64,000 nucleotides of DNA from Betaproteobacteria bacterium (GTDB taxonomy: Bacteria; Pseudomonadota; Gammaproteobacteria; Burkholderiales; Burkholderiaceae_C): the NCBI GenBank assembly GCA_947453725.1, contig CANGHH010000004.1, positions 62,001 through 126,000 on the forward strand, in the 5' to 3' direction. Below, one piece after another: positions 41,138 to 54,000 of this stretch; positions within the stretch are counted from its first letter, which is position 1; each line of letters begins with the position of its first letter. The position numbers and the translations under genes were made by a program. The notes beneath the pieces were generated by a model, which worked only from the letters and a program-made list of their open reading frames with translations, ran no database searches and was not told the origin of the DNA.

Positions 41138-41936
41138 AGCGGTCCAGCTCGTAGCGCCGCGGCCTCAGCGGCCGGCAGACTTCGCGCACCAGGCCGCACA
41201 GCGGCAGGCCGATGCCGGCCTGCTCGGCCATCTCGGCAACGATGGCCATGTCGTCCTCGGCCCAGGCCATGCTCTGCTTGCCCCAGCGGTCGAGCGGACC
41301 GTTGGTGCAGCTGCTCGTCATCAGCGCCTGGCGCAGCACCTCGGGGTCCAGGCCGTGGGCCTGGGCCAATGCCAGGCCTTCGTGGTCGGCGACCAGACAG
41401 GCCCAGAGGATCAGGTTGTTGACCGCCTTGGCGACCTGGGCGCTGCCGACCGCACCGGTGTGCACGACATCGGAGGAGTAGGCGCCGAGCACCGGGCGGA
41501 TGCGCTCGACCACCGCGGCTTCGCCGCCGACAAAGGACAGCAGCGTGCCCTCGTCGGCCGCATCACCGCCGCGGCAGACCGTCGAGTCGATGACGTGCAG
41601 GCCGGCCGGCTCGGCATCGGCGGCCAGCTGCTGCACCGTCTGCGGCGAAACCGTCGACAGGATGGCGACGATGGCGCCGGGCTGCGCCTGGCGCAGCGCG
41701 CCGTCGGGGCCCAGCAGCTCGCGCACCTCGCGGTCATAGCCGACGCAGACCAGGATCACCTCGGCGTCGGCGGCCAGCGTGGCCAGGTCCGCCGCCCAGC
41801 GCCCGCCGGCGGCCTCGGCCGCGGCCTGCTTGCGCGGGTCGAGGTCGCTGACCAGGACGGCGAAACCGCGCCGCGACAGGTGGCCGATGATGGGCAGGCC
41901 CATGCGGCCGGCGCCGATCACCCCGACGGTCGTCAT
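41127..41936 (-). CDS. NAD(P)-dependent 3-hydroxyisobutyrate dehydrogenase-like oxidoreductase
   Basis: This 269-residue protein has an N-terminal Rossmann fold (GVIGAGRMGLPIIGHL, residues 5-20). The family substrate motif reads DSTVCRGGDAADEG and the catalytic lysine region is VAKAVNNLILWACLVADHEG. Members oxidise beta-hydroxyacids or reduce semialdehydes. It overlaps the Rieske gene (ATGA at 41933) and the following SBP. It could process a hydroxyacid made in the pathway. Confidence 0.88.
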   Translation of the reverse strand: MTTVGVIGAGRMGLPIIGHLSRRGFAVLVSDLDPRKQAAAEAAGGRWAADLATLAADAEVILVCVGYDREVRELLGPDGALRQAQPGAIVAILSTVSPQTVQQLAADAEPAGLHVIDSTVCRGGDAADEGTLLSFVGGEAAVVERIRPVLGAYSSDVVHTGAVGSAQVAKAVNNLILWACLVADHEGLALAQAHGLDPEVLRQALMTSSCTNGPLDRWGKQSMAWAEDDMAIVAEMAEQAGIGLPLCGLVREVCRPLRPRRYELDRYGR

Positions 41937-43243
41937 GCCGGCCTCCCGCTGGCGTCCTGTGCGGCCTCGGCCGGTTCGGCCGCGCCGGCCGCCGCCAGGG
42001 CGACGACTTCGGCCAGCTTCATGGCCTTCGGCTGCACGGCCGAGAAAGCCCGCTGCCGCTGCTGGCTGGCGTCGCGGCCCGGCGGCAGCAGGCCCTGCTC
42101 GAGGCCCTGCAGCGCGTTCAGCAGGCGCAGGCGGGTCTTGATGATGCCGTTGTCGGTCGACACCAGGTTCTCGCGCGAGCGGTCTTCGACCGGACCCATG
42201 CTTTCCTGGATGGCCGCGTCCTGGATCGGGATGCTGCGCACGCCGCTGAAGGTCAGCCGCGCAGTCTGCGCCTGGCGGTCCATCAGATAGTCATTGCCCT
42301 GGTGCGCCAGCGGCGTGAAGCGGCCCGGTTGCAACTGCGCGTGGATGCCGCAGCCCTCGTGCATGGCCTGCAGTTCGGCGTCGCTGAGCGCGCGGTCGGG
42401 GTGGTAGTCGACGCTGAAGGTCCAGCAGCTCTCGTCGTCGATCGGCACCCAGGCGTGGCCGCCGTGCGGGTTGCCGGCGTAGGGCGGAAAGAGGTTGAAA
42501 CAGGGCATCAGCCACTGCGTGACGCGCCAGTAATGCTGCTCGTCGCCGGCGTTGCGGCGCGTCGCGATGTAGAGGCCGCCCGGCGATTCGGCAGGGATGA
42601 ACACCGGCCGCGGGTCGCCCTTGAGCAGGGCCGCACTGACCGGGTCGCGCTTGAGCAGCGGGTCTTCACCGACCGAGTAGCGGTGCAGGAAGCTCGAGTG
42701 GATCGAGTCGAGCCCGCCTTCCATCGCCTGCAGCCAGTTGCAACGCTGGATGCGCTTGGACGCGTAGACCTGGCCGGCCGGCAGCGTGGCCCAGTCATGG
42801 GCCGGCTCGGGCGGCTGGGTCGCCGGGTCGCCCATGTAGGTCCAGAGCACGCCACCGCGGTCGAGCAAGGGGTAGGCCTTCAGCGCGATGCGTTCGCAGT
42901 AGCCGCTGTCGGCCGGCTCGCTGGGCACCTCGACGCATTGGCCGGTGACTTCGTATTTCCAGCCGTGGTACGGGCAGCGCAGGCCGCTTTCCTCATTGCG
43001 GCCGAACCACAACGAGACGCCGCGGTGGGCGCAGAACTCGTCGACCAGCCCGAGGCGGCCCTGGCTGTCGCGGAAGGCCACCAGCTTTTCCGACAGCAGC
43101 GTCACGCGCACCGGCGCGCCGTCGGGCTCGGCCAGTTCCGAGGCCAGCAGCGCCGGGATCCAGTAGCTGCGGAACAGGCGGCCCATCGGCGTGCCGGGGC
43201 CGCTGCGCGTCAGCGCCGCGTTCTGTTCGGGGGTGATGTGCAC
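41933..43243 (-). CDS. Rieske oxygenase alpha subunit, phthalate 4,5-dioxygenase-like
   Basis: This 436-residue protein has a Rieske 2Fe-2S motif (CAHRGVSLWF ... CPYHGWKYE, residues about 69-95) and a catalytic-domain iron motif LDSIHSSFLHRY (2-His with Asp nearby). The N terminus ALTRSGPGTPMGRLFRSYWI is the hallmark opening of the phthalate dioxygenase (OphA2-like) group. No beta subunit is present, as usual for this group. Electrons likely come from the reductase at 29705. The substrate is an aromatic or related acid, not identified. Confidence 0.92.
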   Translation of the reverse strand: MHITPEQNAALTRSGPGTPMGRLFRSYWIPALLASELAEPDGAPVRVTLLSEKLVAFRDSQGRLGLVDEFCAHRGVSLWFGRNEESGLRCPYHGWKYEVTGQCVEVPSEPADSGYCERIALKAYPLLDRGGVLWTYMGDPATQPPEPAHDWATLPAGQVYASKRIQRCNWLQAMEGGLDSIHSSFLHRYSVGEDPLLKRDPVSAALLKGDPRPVFIPAESPGGLYIATRRNAGDEQHYWRVTQWLMPCFNLFPPYAGNPHGGHAWVPIDDESCWTFSVDYHPDRALSDAELQAMHEGCGIHAQLQPGRFTPLAHQGNDYLMDRQAQTARLTFSGVRSIPIQDAAIQESMGPVEDRSRENLVSTDNGIIKTRLRLLNALQGLEQGLLPPGRDASQQRQRAFSAVQPKAMKLAEVVALAAAGAAEPAEAAQDASGRPA

Positions 43244-43256
43244 GGCGCGGTCGCCT

Positions 43257-44327
43257 CTAGCCGCCGTTGCGGCCGGCGACGGTGGCTTCGAAGAGGGCGG
43301 CCCAACGGTCGCTGTCGCGCAACACCGCAGCCGGATCGATGAACACCGGCTGCAGCGCCTTCAAGGGACTCTCGGCGCTGCGCTGGGTGGTGATCTGCGC
43401 CAGCTGGGCCAGCAGCGCCTGGCCTTCGCCGAGCGCAAATTCGTAGAACAGCCGGGCCGCGGCCGGGTGCGGCGCGCGGCGGGCGATGCCGATGCCGTCG
43501 GTGTAGGCGATGGCCGGCGGCACGACCAGCCAGTTGACCGGCGCGCCGCGGCGCCTGGCCTGCTCAGGCAGGTAGCTGTAGGTGGCGACGGCCAGCGGCA
43601 CTTCGCCGGAGGCCACCATGTTGTTGAGCAGCGCATGGCCGCTGCGCACCGACAGGCCATTGGCGGCGGCGATGTCGCGCAGCAGCTTGACGCCGCGCGC
43701 CTCGCCCATCGCCTGCGCCCAGGTGGCGAACCATTCCTGGTCCTTGGCCTCGAGGCCCAGCCGACCTTTCCAGCGCGGGTCGAGCAGGTCCTCCCAGCGC
43801 TTGGGCAGTTCGTCGGGGCGCACCTTGTCGGTGTTGTAGGCCATCGCGAACAGGTAGACGCGCAGCCCGGCCCAGGCGCGGTGCGCCGGCAGCGCCGCGG
43901 CGATCAGGCCGTCGTGCTGCGCCAGGCGCAGCGGCTGCAGCCCGCCTTCCTGGTGCAGCGCTTCCATCTCGGGCGAGGGGTTGTGCACCACGTCGACCGC
44001 GTAGCGGCCGGCCTGGGCCTCGGTGACCGCGCGCTGCAGCACCTTGTTCTTGCCCGAGCGCCAGACCTTGACCTCGACCTTGTGGCGCGCGGTGAAAGCC
44101 TCGACCAGCTGTTGCAGGTCCTTTTCGACCATCGACGCGTACAGCGTCAGGCTGCCTTCGCGGCGCGCCTGCTCGACCAGCCGCGGATCGGGCGGCGTCA
44201 GCGGGACCGCGGTCGCCGCCGGGGTCTGCGCCCGCGCGTCGAGAGCGGCCAGACCGACGGCGGCGGCGCCGGCCAGCAGCAGGCTGCGACGGGACGCCGA
44301 CGGGTCGGGATCCGTGGCCGGCGGCAT
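43257..44327 (-). CDS. ABC substrate-binding protein (family 1), SBP 6
   Basis: This 356-residue protein has a Tat-like leader (SASRRSLLLAGAAAVGLAAL, cleavage near DARAQ). Motifs: LVEQARREGSLTLYASMVEKD, AYNTDKVRPDELPKRWEDL and ALGEGQALLAQLAQITTQ. The ATG at 44327 sits 2 bp after the ATPase stop codon; an in-frame ATG further upstream lies inside that gene. Being directly after the ATPase and permease, it is the most likely primary binding protein of this ABC transporter. Confidence 0.88.
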   Translation of the reverse strand: MPPATDPDPSASRRSLLLAGAAAVGLAALDARAQTPAATAVPLTPPDPRLVEQARREGSLTLYASMVEKDLQQLVEAFTARHKVEVKVWRSGKNKVLQRAVTEAQAGRYAVDVVHNPSPEMEALHQEGGLQPLRLAQHDGLIAAALPAHRAWAGLRVYLFAMAYNTDKVRPDELPKRWEDLLDPRWKGRLGLEAKDQEWFATWAQAMGEARGVKLLRDIAAANGLSVRSGHALLNNMVASGEVPLAVATYSYLPEQARRRGAPVNWLVVPPAIAYTDGIGIARRAPHPAAARLFYEFALGEGQALLAQLAQITTQRSAESPLKALQPVFIDPAAVLRDSDRWAALFEATVAGRNGG

Positions 44328-44329
44328 GC

Positions 44330-45454
44330 TCAGGCGGCTTGCCGCAGCTCGGCCGCAGCCGGCATGGCCACGCATTGCGAGGGCTGGATCTGCGCCCAGA
44401 TGGGCTGGCCGATCGGGGTGCGGATCGACGGGTGGGTCTTGGACAGCAGGATGCGCTGGCCGATCTTGACCTGCCATTCCATCGCTTCGCCGATGAAGAC
44501 CTTCTGGTCGACCATCGCGTGCCAGGTGTTGACGTCGCCGACGGGCGGGTTGTCCGACAGGTGGACGTCCTCGGGGCGTATCGACATCACCACCGCGTCG
44601 CCGGGGCGCACGGCCTCGACCGAGAAGCAGCGCAGGACGCCGATCTCGGTGTCGATCAGGTAATAGCCGTCTTCGGCCTCGCGGCTGCGCACCGTGCCGT
44701 CGACGAAGTTGGTGGTGCCGACGAAGTCGGCGACGAACTTGGTCTGCGGGCGTTCGTAGATCTCGCGCGGGTTGCCGATCTGCTGGATGCGGCCCTGGTT
44801 CATCACCGCGATCTGGTGCGACAGCGCCAGCGCCTCGCTCTGGTCGTGGGTCACGTAGATGGTGGTGATCTTCAGCTCGCGCTGCAGGCGCTTCAGCTCG
44901 AAGCGCATCAGCTCGCGCAGCTTGGCGTCGAGGTTGCTCAGCGGCTCGTCGAGCAGCAGCAGCTTGGGCTCCATCACCAGCGCGCGGGCCAGCGCCAGGC
45001 GCTGCTGCTGGCCGCCCGACAGCTTGGTCGCTTCGCGGTCGCGCAGGTGGTCGAGCTGCACGGCCTTGAGCACGCGCATCACCTTGGCGTCGATCTCGTC
45101 CCGGCTGTACTTCTTCTTGCCGACCTGCAGCGGGAAGGCCGTGTTGGTGAACACGTCCATGTGCGGCCAGATGGCGTAGCTCTGGAAGACCATGCCGAAG
45201 CCGCGCTGGTTGGGCGGCACGAAGACGCCGCGCGCCGCCGAGAACACGGTGACGCCGGCCACCGAGATCTCACCGCCGTTGGGCCGCTCCAGCCCGGCAA
45301 TGCTGCGCAGCGTCGTCGTCTTGCCGCAGCCGCTGGGGCCCAGCAGCGTGAAGAAATGGCCTTCGGGGACGTCGATGTTGACGTCCTGCGCGGCTTTCAC
45401 CGGCTGGCCCAGTTCGTTGGTGTATTCGGTGTTGAGCGAAGTGATCTTCAGCAC
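44330..45454 (-). CDS. ABC transporter ATP-binding protein (FbpC/PotA type)
   Basis: This 374-residue cytoplasmic ATPase has Walker A GPSGCGKTT (about residue 38), signature LSGGQQQRLALARAL, Walker B LLLDEPLSNLD, and a switch His in VTHDQSEALAL. A C-terminal TOBE-like domain follows (about 260-374, with RPEDVHLSDNPPVGD). It powers the fused permease encoded 5 bp upstream. It is the only ABC ATPase in the window and may serve several of the seven SBPs. Confidence 0.95.
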   Translation of the reverse strand: MLKITSLNTEYTNELGQPVKAAQDVNIDVPEGHFFTLLGPSGCGKTTTLRSIAGLERPNGGEISVAGVTVFSAARGVFVPPNQRGFGMVFQSYAIWPHMDVFTNTAFPLQVGKKKYSRDEIDAKVMRVLKAVQLDHLRDREATKLSGGQQQRLALARALVMEPKLLLLDEPLSNLDAKLRELMRFELKRLQRELKITTIYVTHDQSEALALSHQIAVMNQGRIQQIGNPREIYERPQTKFVADFVGTTNFVDGTVRSREAEDGYYLIDTEIGVLRCFSVEAVRPGDAVVMSIRPEDVHLSDNPPVGDVNTWHAMVDQKVFIGEAMEWQVKIGQRILLSKTHPSIRTPIGQPIWAQIQPSQCVAMPAAAELRQAA

Positions 45455-45459
45455 GGTAC

Positions 45460-47244
45460 TTATTCCTTGATGCCGAACTTGCGGCCGACGGCTTGCGAGA
45501 TCAGGACCAGCACGAAGAGCAGCAGGATGAACATGACGCCCAGTGCGGACAACTCGACGTACTGGCCGTTTTCCCAGAGTTCCCAGATCGTGATCGACAC
45601 GACTTCGGTGCCCGGGCTGTACAGCAGGATGGAGCTGCTCAGTTCACGGATCGAGACGATCATGATGTAGATCCAGCCCGACAGCAGGCCCGGCTTGAGC
45701 AGCGGCAACACGATGCGCCAGAAGGTGGTGCCCCAGCCGGCGCCGCTCATCGCGGCCGACTCCTCGAGTTCCTTGTGGATCTGCAGCATCGACGTGGTGT
45801 TGAAGCGCAGGCCATAGGGCATGAAGCGCGTCACGTAGGCGATGAACAGGATCCACATCGTGCCGTAGACACCGATGTCGACGTTCAGGTAGAAGATCAT
45901 CAGCGCCAGGCCCAGCACCAGGCCCGGGAAGACCATCGGCAGCGAGGCCAGGTTGTCGAGCAGCCAGCGGCCGGGCAGCTTGGTCTTGACGACGATCCAG
46001 CAGATGACCGAGGTGATCAGCATGATCAGCGTGGCCGAGCCGAAGCTCAGCATCAGGCTGTTGGCCACCGCGCGGCCCAGGTTCGGGTAGTTCAGCACGA
46101 AGCGGTAGGGCTCCAGCGTCAGGTTCTGCAGCGCCTGCATCGACGGCACCGAGTAGAACTTCTGGAAACTGCTCCACAGCAGCACCGAGAAAGGCAGCAC
46201 CACGATCAGGCTGAAGTAGACGAAGAACACCAGCGCGGCCAGGTAGCGCCAGGGCCCCAGGTCGATCTGCCGCGGGCGGAAGCCCTTGCCGGTCATCGTG
46301 GCGTACTTGCTGCCGCTGCTGCTCAGCTTGCTGACGAAGTAGATGCCCACCGTCGTGATCAGCAGCAGCGTGATGGCGTAGGCCGAGGCCAGGCCGACCT
46401 GGCTGGGGTAGCGATGCACCGCTTCGTAGATCGACGAGGTGAAGACCTGGATGCCGACCGGCAGGCCGAGCAGCGCCGGCGCCTCGAAACTCTCGATGGC
46501 CCGCACGAAGAGGATCAGGAAGGTCGCGAAGATCGCCGGCCAGGCCAGCTTCAGCGTCACCCGCCACAGCACCTGGAAGACATTGGCGCCGCTCATCATC
46601 GCGCTCTCTTCCAGCGACGGGTCCATCGCGCGGAAAGCCGCCGTCATCAGCAGGAAGGCCACCGGGCTGTAATGCAGGCCGTCGACCCAGATCATGCCCC
46701 ACATCGAATAGATGTTGAAGACCGGGCCGTCGAGGTTGAACATCGCCATCAGCGACAGGTTGACCAGGCCGATCTTCGGGCTGCCGAGCAGAATCCAGGC
46801 GACCGTGAACAGGATCCCCGGGATGACCAGCGGGATCAGCGACATCGCGAAGAACAGGCTCTTGAACGGCGTGTTGGTGCGCTCGTTCATCCAGGCCAGC
46901 GTGGTGCCGACGATGAAGGAAAAGCTGGCCGTGCCAATGGCGAACTGCACCGAGGTCAGGAACAGCCGGGCGGTGTCGCTGCTGCTGTAGGCGGTGAGGT
47001 AGTTGCCCCAGGTGAATTCGGCGGCCTTGCTGGCCGTCTGCGGCGTGAAGAAGCTCTGCCACAGCAGGAAGCCCAGCGGCACCACGGCGATGTAGACCGT
47101 GAAGATCACGCAGACCGCGATGACCAGCGACTTCCAGCTGAGCAGTCGGCGCCACACGGACGGCGTGACACCGTCGGTGCTGGTGAGGCGGGTGCCACCG
47201 GATGAACCCCCGGTGGGCATGGCATTCGCCGAGGCCTGGCTCAT
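45460..47244 (-). CDS. ABC transporter permease with two fused membrane domains (FbpB type)
   Basis: This protein of about 594 residues has some 12 helices in two BPD_transp_1 domains, each with an EAA coupling loop: LEESAMMSGANVFQVLWRVT in the first half and LEESAAMSGAGWGTTFWRI in the second. This duplicated form is typical of Fe3+/thiamine-type importers. The start is placed at the ATG at 47244; the alternative ATG at 47283 would put the operator inside the gene. It heads the long leftward operon with ATPase, SBPs, Rieske, HIBADH and cupins. Confidence 0.92.
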   Translation of the reverse strand: MSQASANAMPTGGSSGGTRLTSTDGVTPSVWRRLLSWKSLVIAVCVIFTVYIAVVPLGFLLWQSFFTPQTASKAAEFTWGNYLTAYSSSDTARLFLTSVQFAIGTASFSFIVGTTLAWMNERTNTPFKSLFFAMSLIPLVIPGILFTVAWILLGSPKIGLVNLSLMAMFNLDGPVFNIYSMWGMIWVDGLHYSPVAFLLMTAAFRAMDPSLEESAMMSGANVFQVLWRVTLKLAWPAIFATFLILFVRAIESFEAPALLGLPVGIQVFTSSIYEAVHRYPSQVGLASAYAITLLLITTVGIYFVSKLSSSGSKYATMTGKGFRPRQIDLGPWRYLAALVFFVYFSLIVVLPFSVLLWSSFQKFYSVPSMQALQNLTLEPYRFVLNYPNLGRAVANSLMLSFGSATLIMLITSVICWIVVKTKLPGRWLLDNLASLPMVFPGLVLGLALMIFYLNVDIGVYGTMWILFIAYVTRFMPYGLRFNTTSMLQIHKELEESAAMSGAGWGTTFWRIVLPLLKPGLLSGWIYIMIVSIRELSSSILLYSPGTEVVSITIWELWENGQYVELSALGVMFILLLFVLVLISQAVGRKFGIKE

Positions 47245-47254
47245 GATCTGTTGC

Positions 47255-47291
47255 GTTCCTATTGGCGGAACACTGGTCCGCATAGCGATAC
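47255..47291. promoter_or_regulatory. Tandem palindromic operator, copy 5 (ABC-Rieske-cupin operon)
   Basis: GTTCCTATTGGCGGAAC (47255-47271) has perfect arms. GGTCCGCATAGCGATAC (47275-47291) has three arm mismatches in total and its centre is 20 bp away. The pair ends 11 bp upstream of the permease start and directly follows the predicted promoter. Confidence 0.7.
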
Positions 47292-47294
47292 GCC

Positions 47295-47323
47295 ACTTTA
47301 GGGGTCTGCCCCAGGGGTGTCAA
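47295..47323 (-). promoter_or_regulatory. Promoter of the ABC transporter operon
   Basis: On the minus strand TTGACA (47323-47318) and TAAAGT (47300-47295) are separated by 17 bp. This is the best -10 box among the five promoters of this type. The predicted start falls within the tandem operators. Confidence 0.6.
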
Positions 47324-47350
47324 GGCGGACCGTCTCAGGGGTAACCCCTG
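47299..47350. repeat. Short direct repeats and a palindrome next to the ABC promoter
   Basis: The heptamer (C/T)AGGGGT occurs three times (47299, 47312 and 47336), and the last is the left arm of CAGGGGTAACCCCTG (47336-47350), a 7-bp-arm palindrome with a 1-base centre. It may bind a second regulator. The rest of 47351-47672 holds no gene I can support; it is upstream DNA of the CheB-CheR gene. Confidence 0.3.
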
Positions 47351-47672
47351 GCTTGCCAGGAAGGCGCCGGTGCCGGTCGGGATGCGGAGGGCCCCGCTGT
47401 CGAACAGCCGGCTGCGCGGCCTCATTCCAGCAGACGACACCGCGACCGCACGCCCGCCGATTCCGCGTTGACTTCAGGTAATCTCAAGAATTGGAGCGAA
47501 GACGGGCACCGTTGGTCACCAGGACTGGGCGCCGCCAGACTGAAAACCCCGCCGTTCTGGCAAGGCCGACGGTGTACGCTTGAACCGGTGATCCCGCTTC
47601 GGGTCCGGACGCCAGCCGGGTCGCGCCAGCCCGGCCCAGGGTCGCAGGTCGGCGCAACAGAAAGTGCTCTTC

Positions 47673-50600
47673 ATGCCGTCGGAACAGGATACGAACATCG
47701 CGACCGAGCCCAGCGCGCCGGCGGCCCCGCAGCCGCCCGCCGCCGCTTTCCCGGTGGTCGGCATCGGCGCTTCGGCCGGTGGCCTGGCGGCCTTCGAGGC
47801 CTTCTTCGCCGGCATGCCGGCCGGTGCCGACCCCGGCATGGCCTTCGTGCTGGTGCAGCACCTGGCGCCCGACCACAAGAGCATGCTGACCGAGCTGGTG
47901 CGGCGCTACACCCGGATGCAGACCTTCGAGGTCACCGACGGCATGGTGGTGCAGCCCGACTGCGTCTACATCATCCCGCCCAACCACAACATGGCGCTGC
48001 TGGGCGGCGTGCTGCACCTGCTCGACGCACCCGAGCCGCGGGCGCTGCGACTGCCGGTCGACTTCTTCTTCCAGTCGCTGGCCGCCGACCTGCACGAACG
48101 CGCCATCGGCATCGTGCTGTCGGGCACCGGCAGCGACGGCACCGCCGGGCTGCGTGCGATCAAGGCCGGCGGCGGGCTGACGCTGGCGCAGACCCCGGCG
48201 TCGACCGATTTCGACGGCATGCCGCGCAGCGCGCTGGCCGCCGGGCTGGTCGATTTCGAGCTGGCGCCCGGGCTGATGCCGGCCCGAGTGATCGCCCATT
48301 GCAGCCTGGGCAGGGCGGCCAGCGCGCCGCCGCCGGACACCGAGTCCGACTCGGATTCGGATGCGCTGCGGTCCGACAAGGACCTGGGCAAGGTCTTCGT
48401 GCTGCTGCGCGCCCAGACCGGGCACGACTTCTCGCAGTACAAGCCCAGCACCATCCACCGCCGCATCGACAGGCGCATGGCGGTGCACCGCATCACCACG
48501 CTGGCCGACTACATCCGCTACCTGCAGCGCTCGCCGGCCGAGATCGAGGCGCTGTTCTTCGACATGCTGATCGGCGTGACCCAGTTCTTCCGCGACCCGG
48601 CGGCTTTCGCGGCGCTGGAGCAGCAGGTCATCGACCGGCTGTTCGAAGGCAAGGCCGAGGGCGCGGCGATCCGCGTCTGGGTGCCGGCCTGCTCCAGCGG
48701 CGAGGAAGCCTATTCGATCGCCATCCTGCTGGCCGAGCGCGCCGATGCGCTGAGGGCCGGCTGCACGCTGCAGGTCTTCGCCACCGACATCGACCCGCGG
48801 GCCATCGCCGTGGCCCGCATCGGGCTGTACCCGGCCAGCATCGCCGCCGACATCGGGCCCGATCGCCTGGCACGCCACTTCGCCGCCGATCCTGCGGGCG
48901 GCTACCGGGTGCACAAGCGGATCCGCGACCTGATGGTGTTTTCCGAGCAGGACCTGATCAAGGACCCGCCGTTCTCCAGGCTCGACCTGATCAGCTGCCG
49001 CAACCTGCTGATCTACCTCGGCGTCGACCTGCAGCACAAGCTGGTGCCGCTGTTCCACTACGCGCTGAACCCGCGCGGCTGGCTGTTCCTGGGCACCTCC
49101 GAAGGCGTCGGCGATAGCGACGCGCTGTTCACGGTAGCCGACCGCACGGCCAAGCTCTACCAGCGCAGCGACGACCTGCCGCGCCTGCACCCCGGCCGGC
49201 GCGGCCGCACGCTGCCGCCGGTCTGGCCGCTGGACCCGCCGCTGGAGACCGCACTGCCGCTGCGCGCCAGCGCCGCCCGGCCGGCCGGGGCGGCCCCCAA
49301 GCTGCCCTTGCGCGAGCTGACCGAGCAGGCCCTGCTGCAGTTGGTGGTGCCGACCGGCGCGCTGGTCAACCGCGACGGCGACCTGCTCTACCTGCACGGC
49401 CGCACCGGCCTGTTCCTGGAGCCGGCGCCGGGCGAGGCCGGTGCCAGCAACATCCTGGCGATGGCCCGCGACGGGCTGCGGCCCGGCCTGGACCGCGCGC
49501 TGAAGCAGGCCGTCGCCAGCGGCAAGCCGGCGCGCGCAGCGGGGCTGCGCGTGATCAGCAACGGACAGCCCACACTGGTCGACGTCACGGTGCGGGCGAT
49601 GCCGTCCAGCCCGAAGGCCCCGCTGGCCGAGCCGCTCTACCTGGTGCTGCTGGAGCCGGCGGCGGCGCCGCCCACGGCCGATCCGGCCGAGCGCAAGCCC
49701 GTGGAAGCGGCCAGCCTCGACACGGCGCTGACCCTGCCCGAGGCCGAGGCGCGCATCGCCGCGCTGACCGAAGAACTGCAGGTGCGCGACGAGCACCTGC
49801 GCGTCTCGCTGGAGGAGCTGGCGCAGTTGAACCAGGAACTGAAGGCCTTCAACGAGGAGATGCAGTCGGTCAACGAGGAGATGCAGTCGACCAACGAGGA
49901 GCTGGAGACCTCGAAGGAAGAGCTGCAGTCGACCAATGAGGAACTGGCCACCGTCAACGCCGAGCTGCAGGGCAAGGTCGTCGACCTGGCGCGCAGCAAC
50001 AACGACATCAACAACCTGCTGGCTGGCACCGGCATCGGCACGGTGTTCGTCGACAAGCAGCTGCGCGTGCTGGGCTTCACGCCGTCGGCGGCGCAGATCG
50101 TCAACCTGCTCCCGTCGGACGTCGGCCGGCCGCTGGCCCACTTCAAGAGCAACCTGATCGGCTACGACAGCCTGGACGCCGACCTGCGCAAGGTGCTGGA
50201 CACGCTGGAGCACCGGTCGATCGAGGTGCGCACCAGCGACGGCCTGAGCTACACGATGCGGCTGCAACCCTACCGCACGCTGGACAACGTGGTCGAAGGC
50301 GCGGCGGTGACCTTCGTCGACATCACCGACATGAAGCGCAACGAGGCCGAGCTGCAGCGCGCCAACACCGAACTGCAGCGGCTGGCGGTGGTGGTGCGCG
50401 ACGCCAGCGACGCGATCACCGTGCTCGACCTGGAAGGCCGCACGCTGGCCTGGAACCCGGCAGCCGAGCGGCTCTACGGCTGGACCGAGGCCGAGGCGCT
50501 GCAGCTGACCCTGGCCGACCGCATCCCGCCGGCGCTGCGCGAGGTGTCGCTGGCGCGGCAGGTCCAGCTCAGCAAGGCCGAGGTGCTGCAGCCCTACCGG

Positions 50601-50752
50601 ACCCTGCGCCTGTGCAAGTCGGGCGCGGCGCTGGAGGTGGACGTGATTGCCAGCGCGCTGGTCGACGCCCAGGGCCGGTTCTACGCTGTGGCCAGCACCG
50701 AACGCGCGGCAGCGCCGGCTGCGCCAGCCGCAGCCCGACCAGGGGGGGCGGC

Positions 50753-50756
<4 letters not shown>
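47673..50756 (+). CDS. CheB-CheR-PAS fusion protein
   Basis: This 1027-residue protein starts with a CheB methylesterase domain (residues about 27-205; [15 protein letters not shown]er, [11 protein letters not shown]is, [15 protein letters not shown]sp). A CheR methyltransferase domain follows (about 235-490; [16 protein letters not shown] for SAM). Then comes a coiled coil with repeats of (N/S)xEE(M/L)QS near residues 700-770, and two PAS domains (about 780-890 and 900-1020). No receiver domain precedes CheB. Fusions of this kind act outside classical chemotaxis, probably as modifiers of a partner kinase. Its stop overlaps the start of the hybrid kinase (ATGA), so they form one system. The ATG at 47673 is used; a GTG at 47664 is in frame. 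Confidence 0.92.
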
Positions 50757-53989
<3,233 letters not shown>

Positions 53990-54000
53990 GCGCGGCGGCC

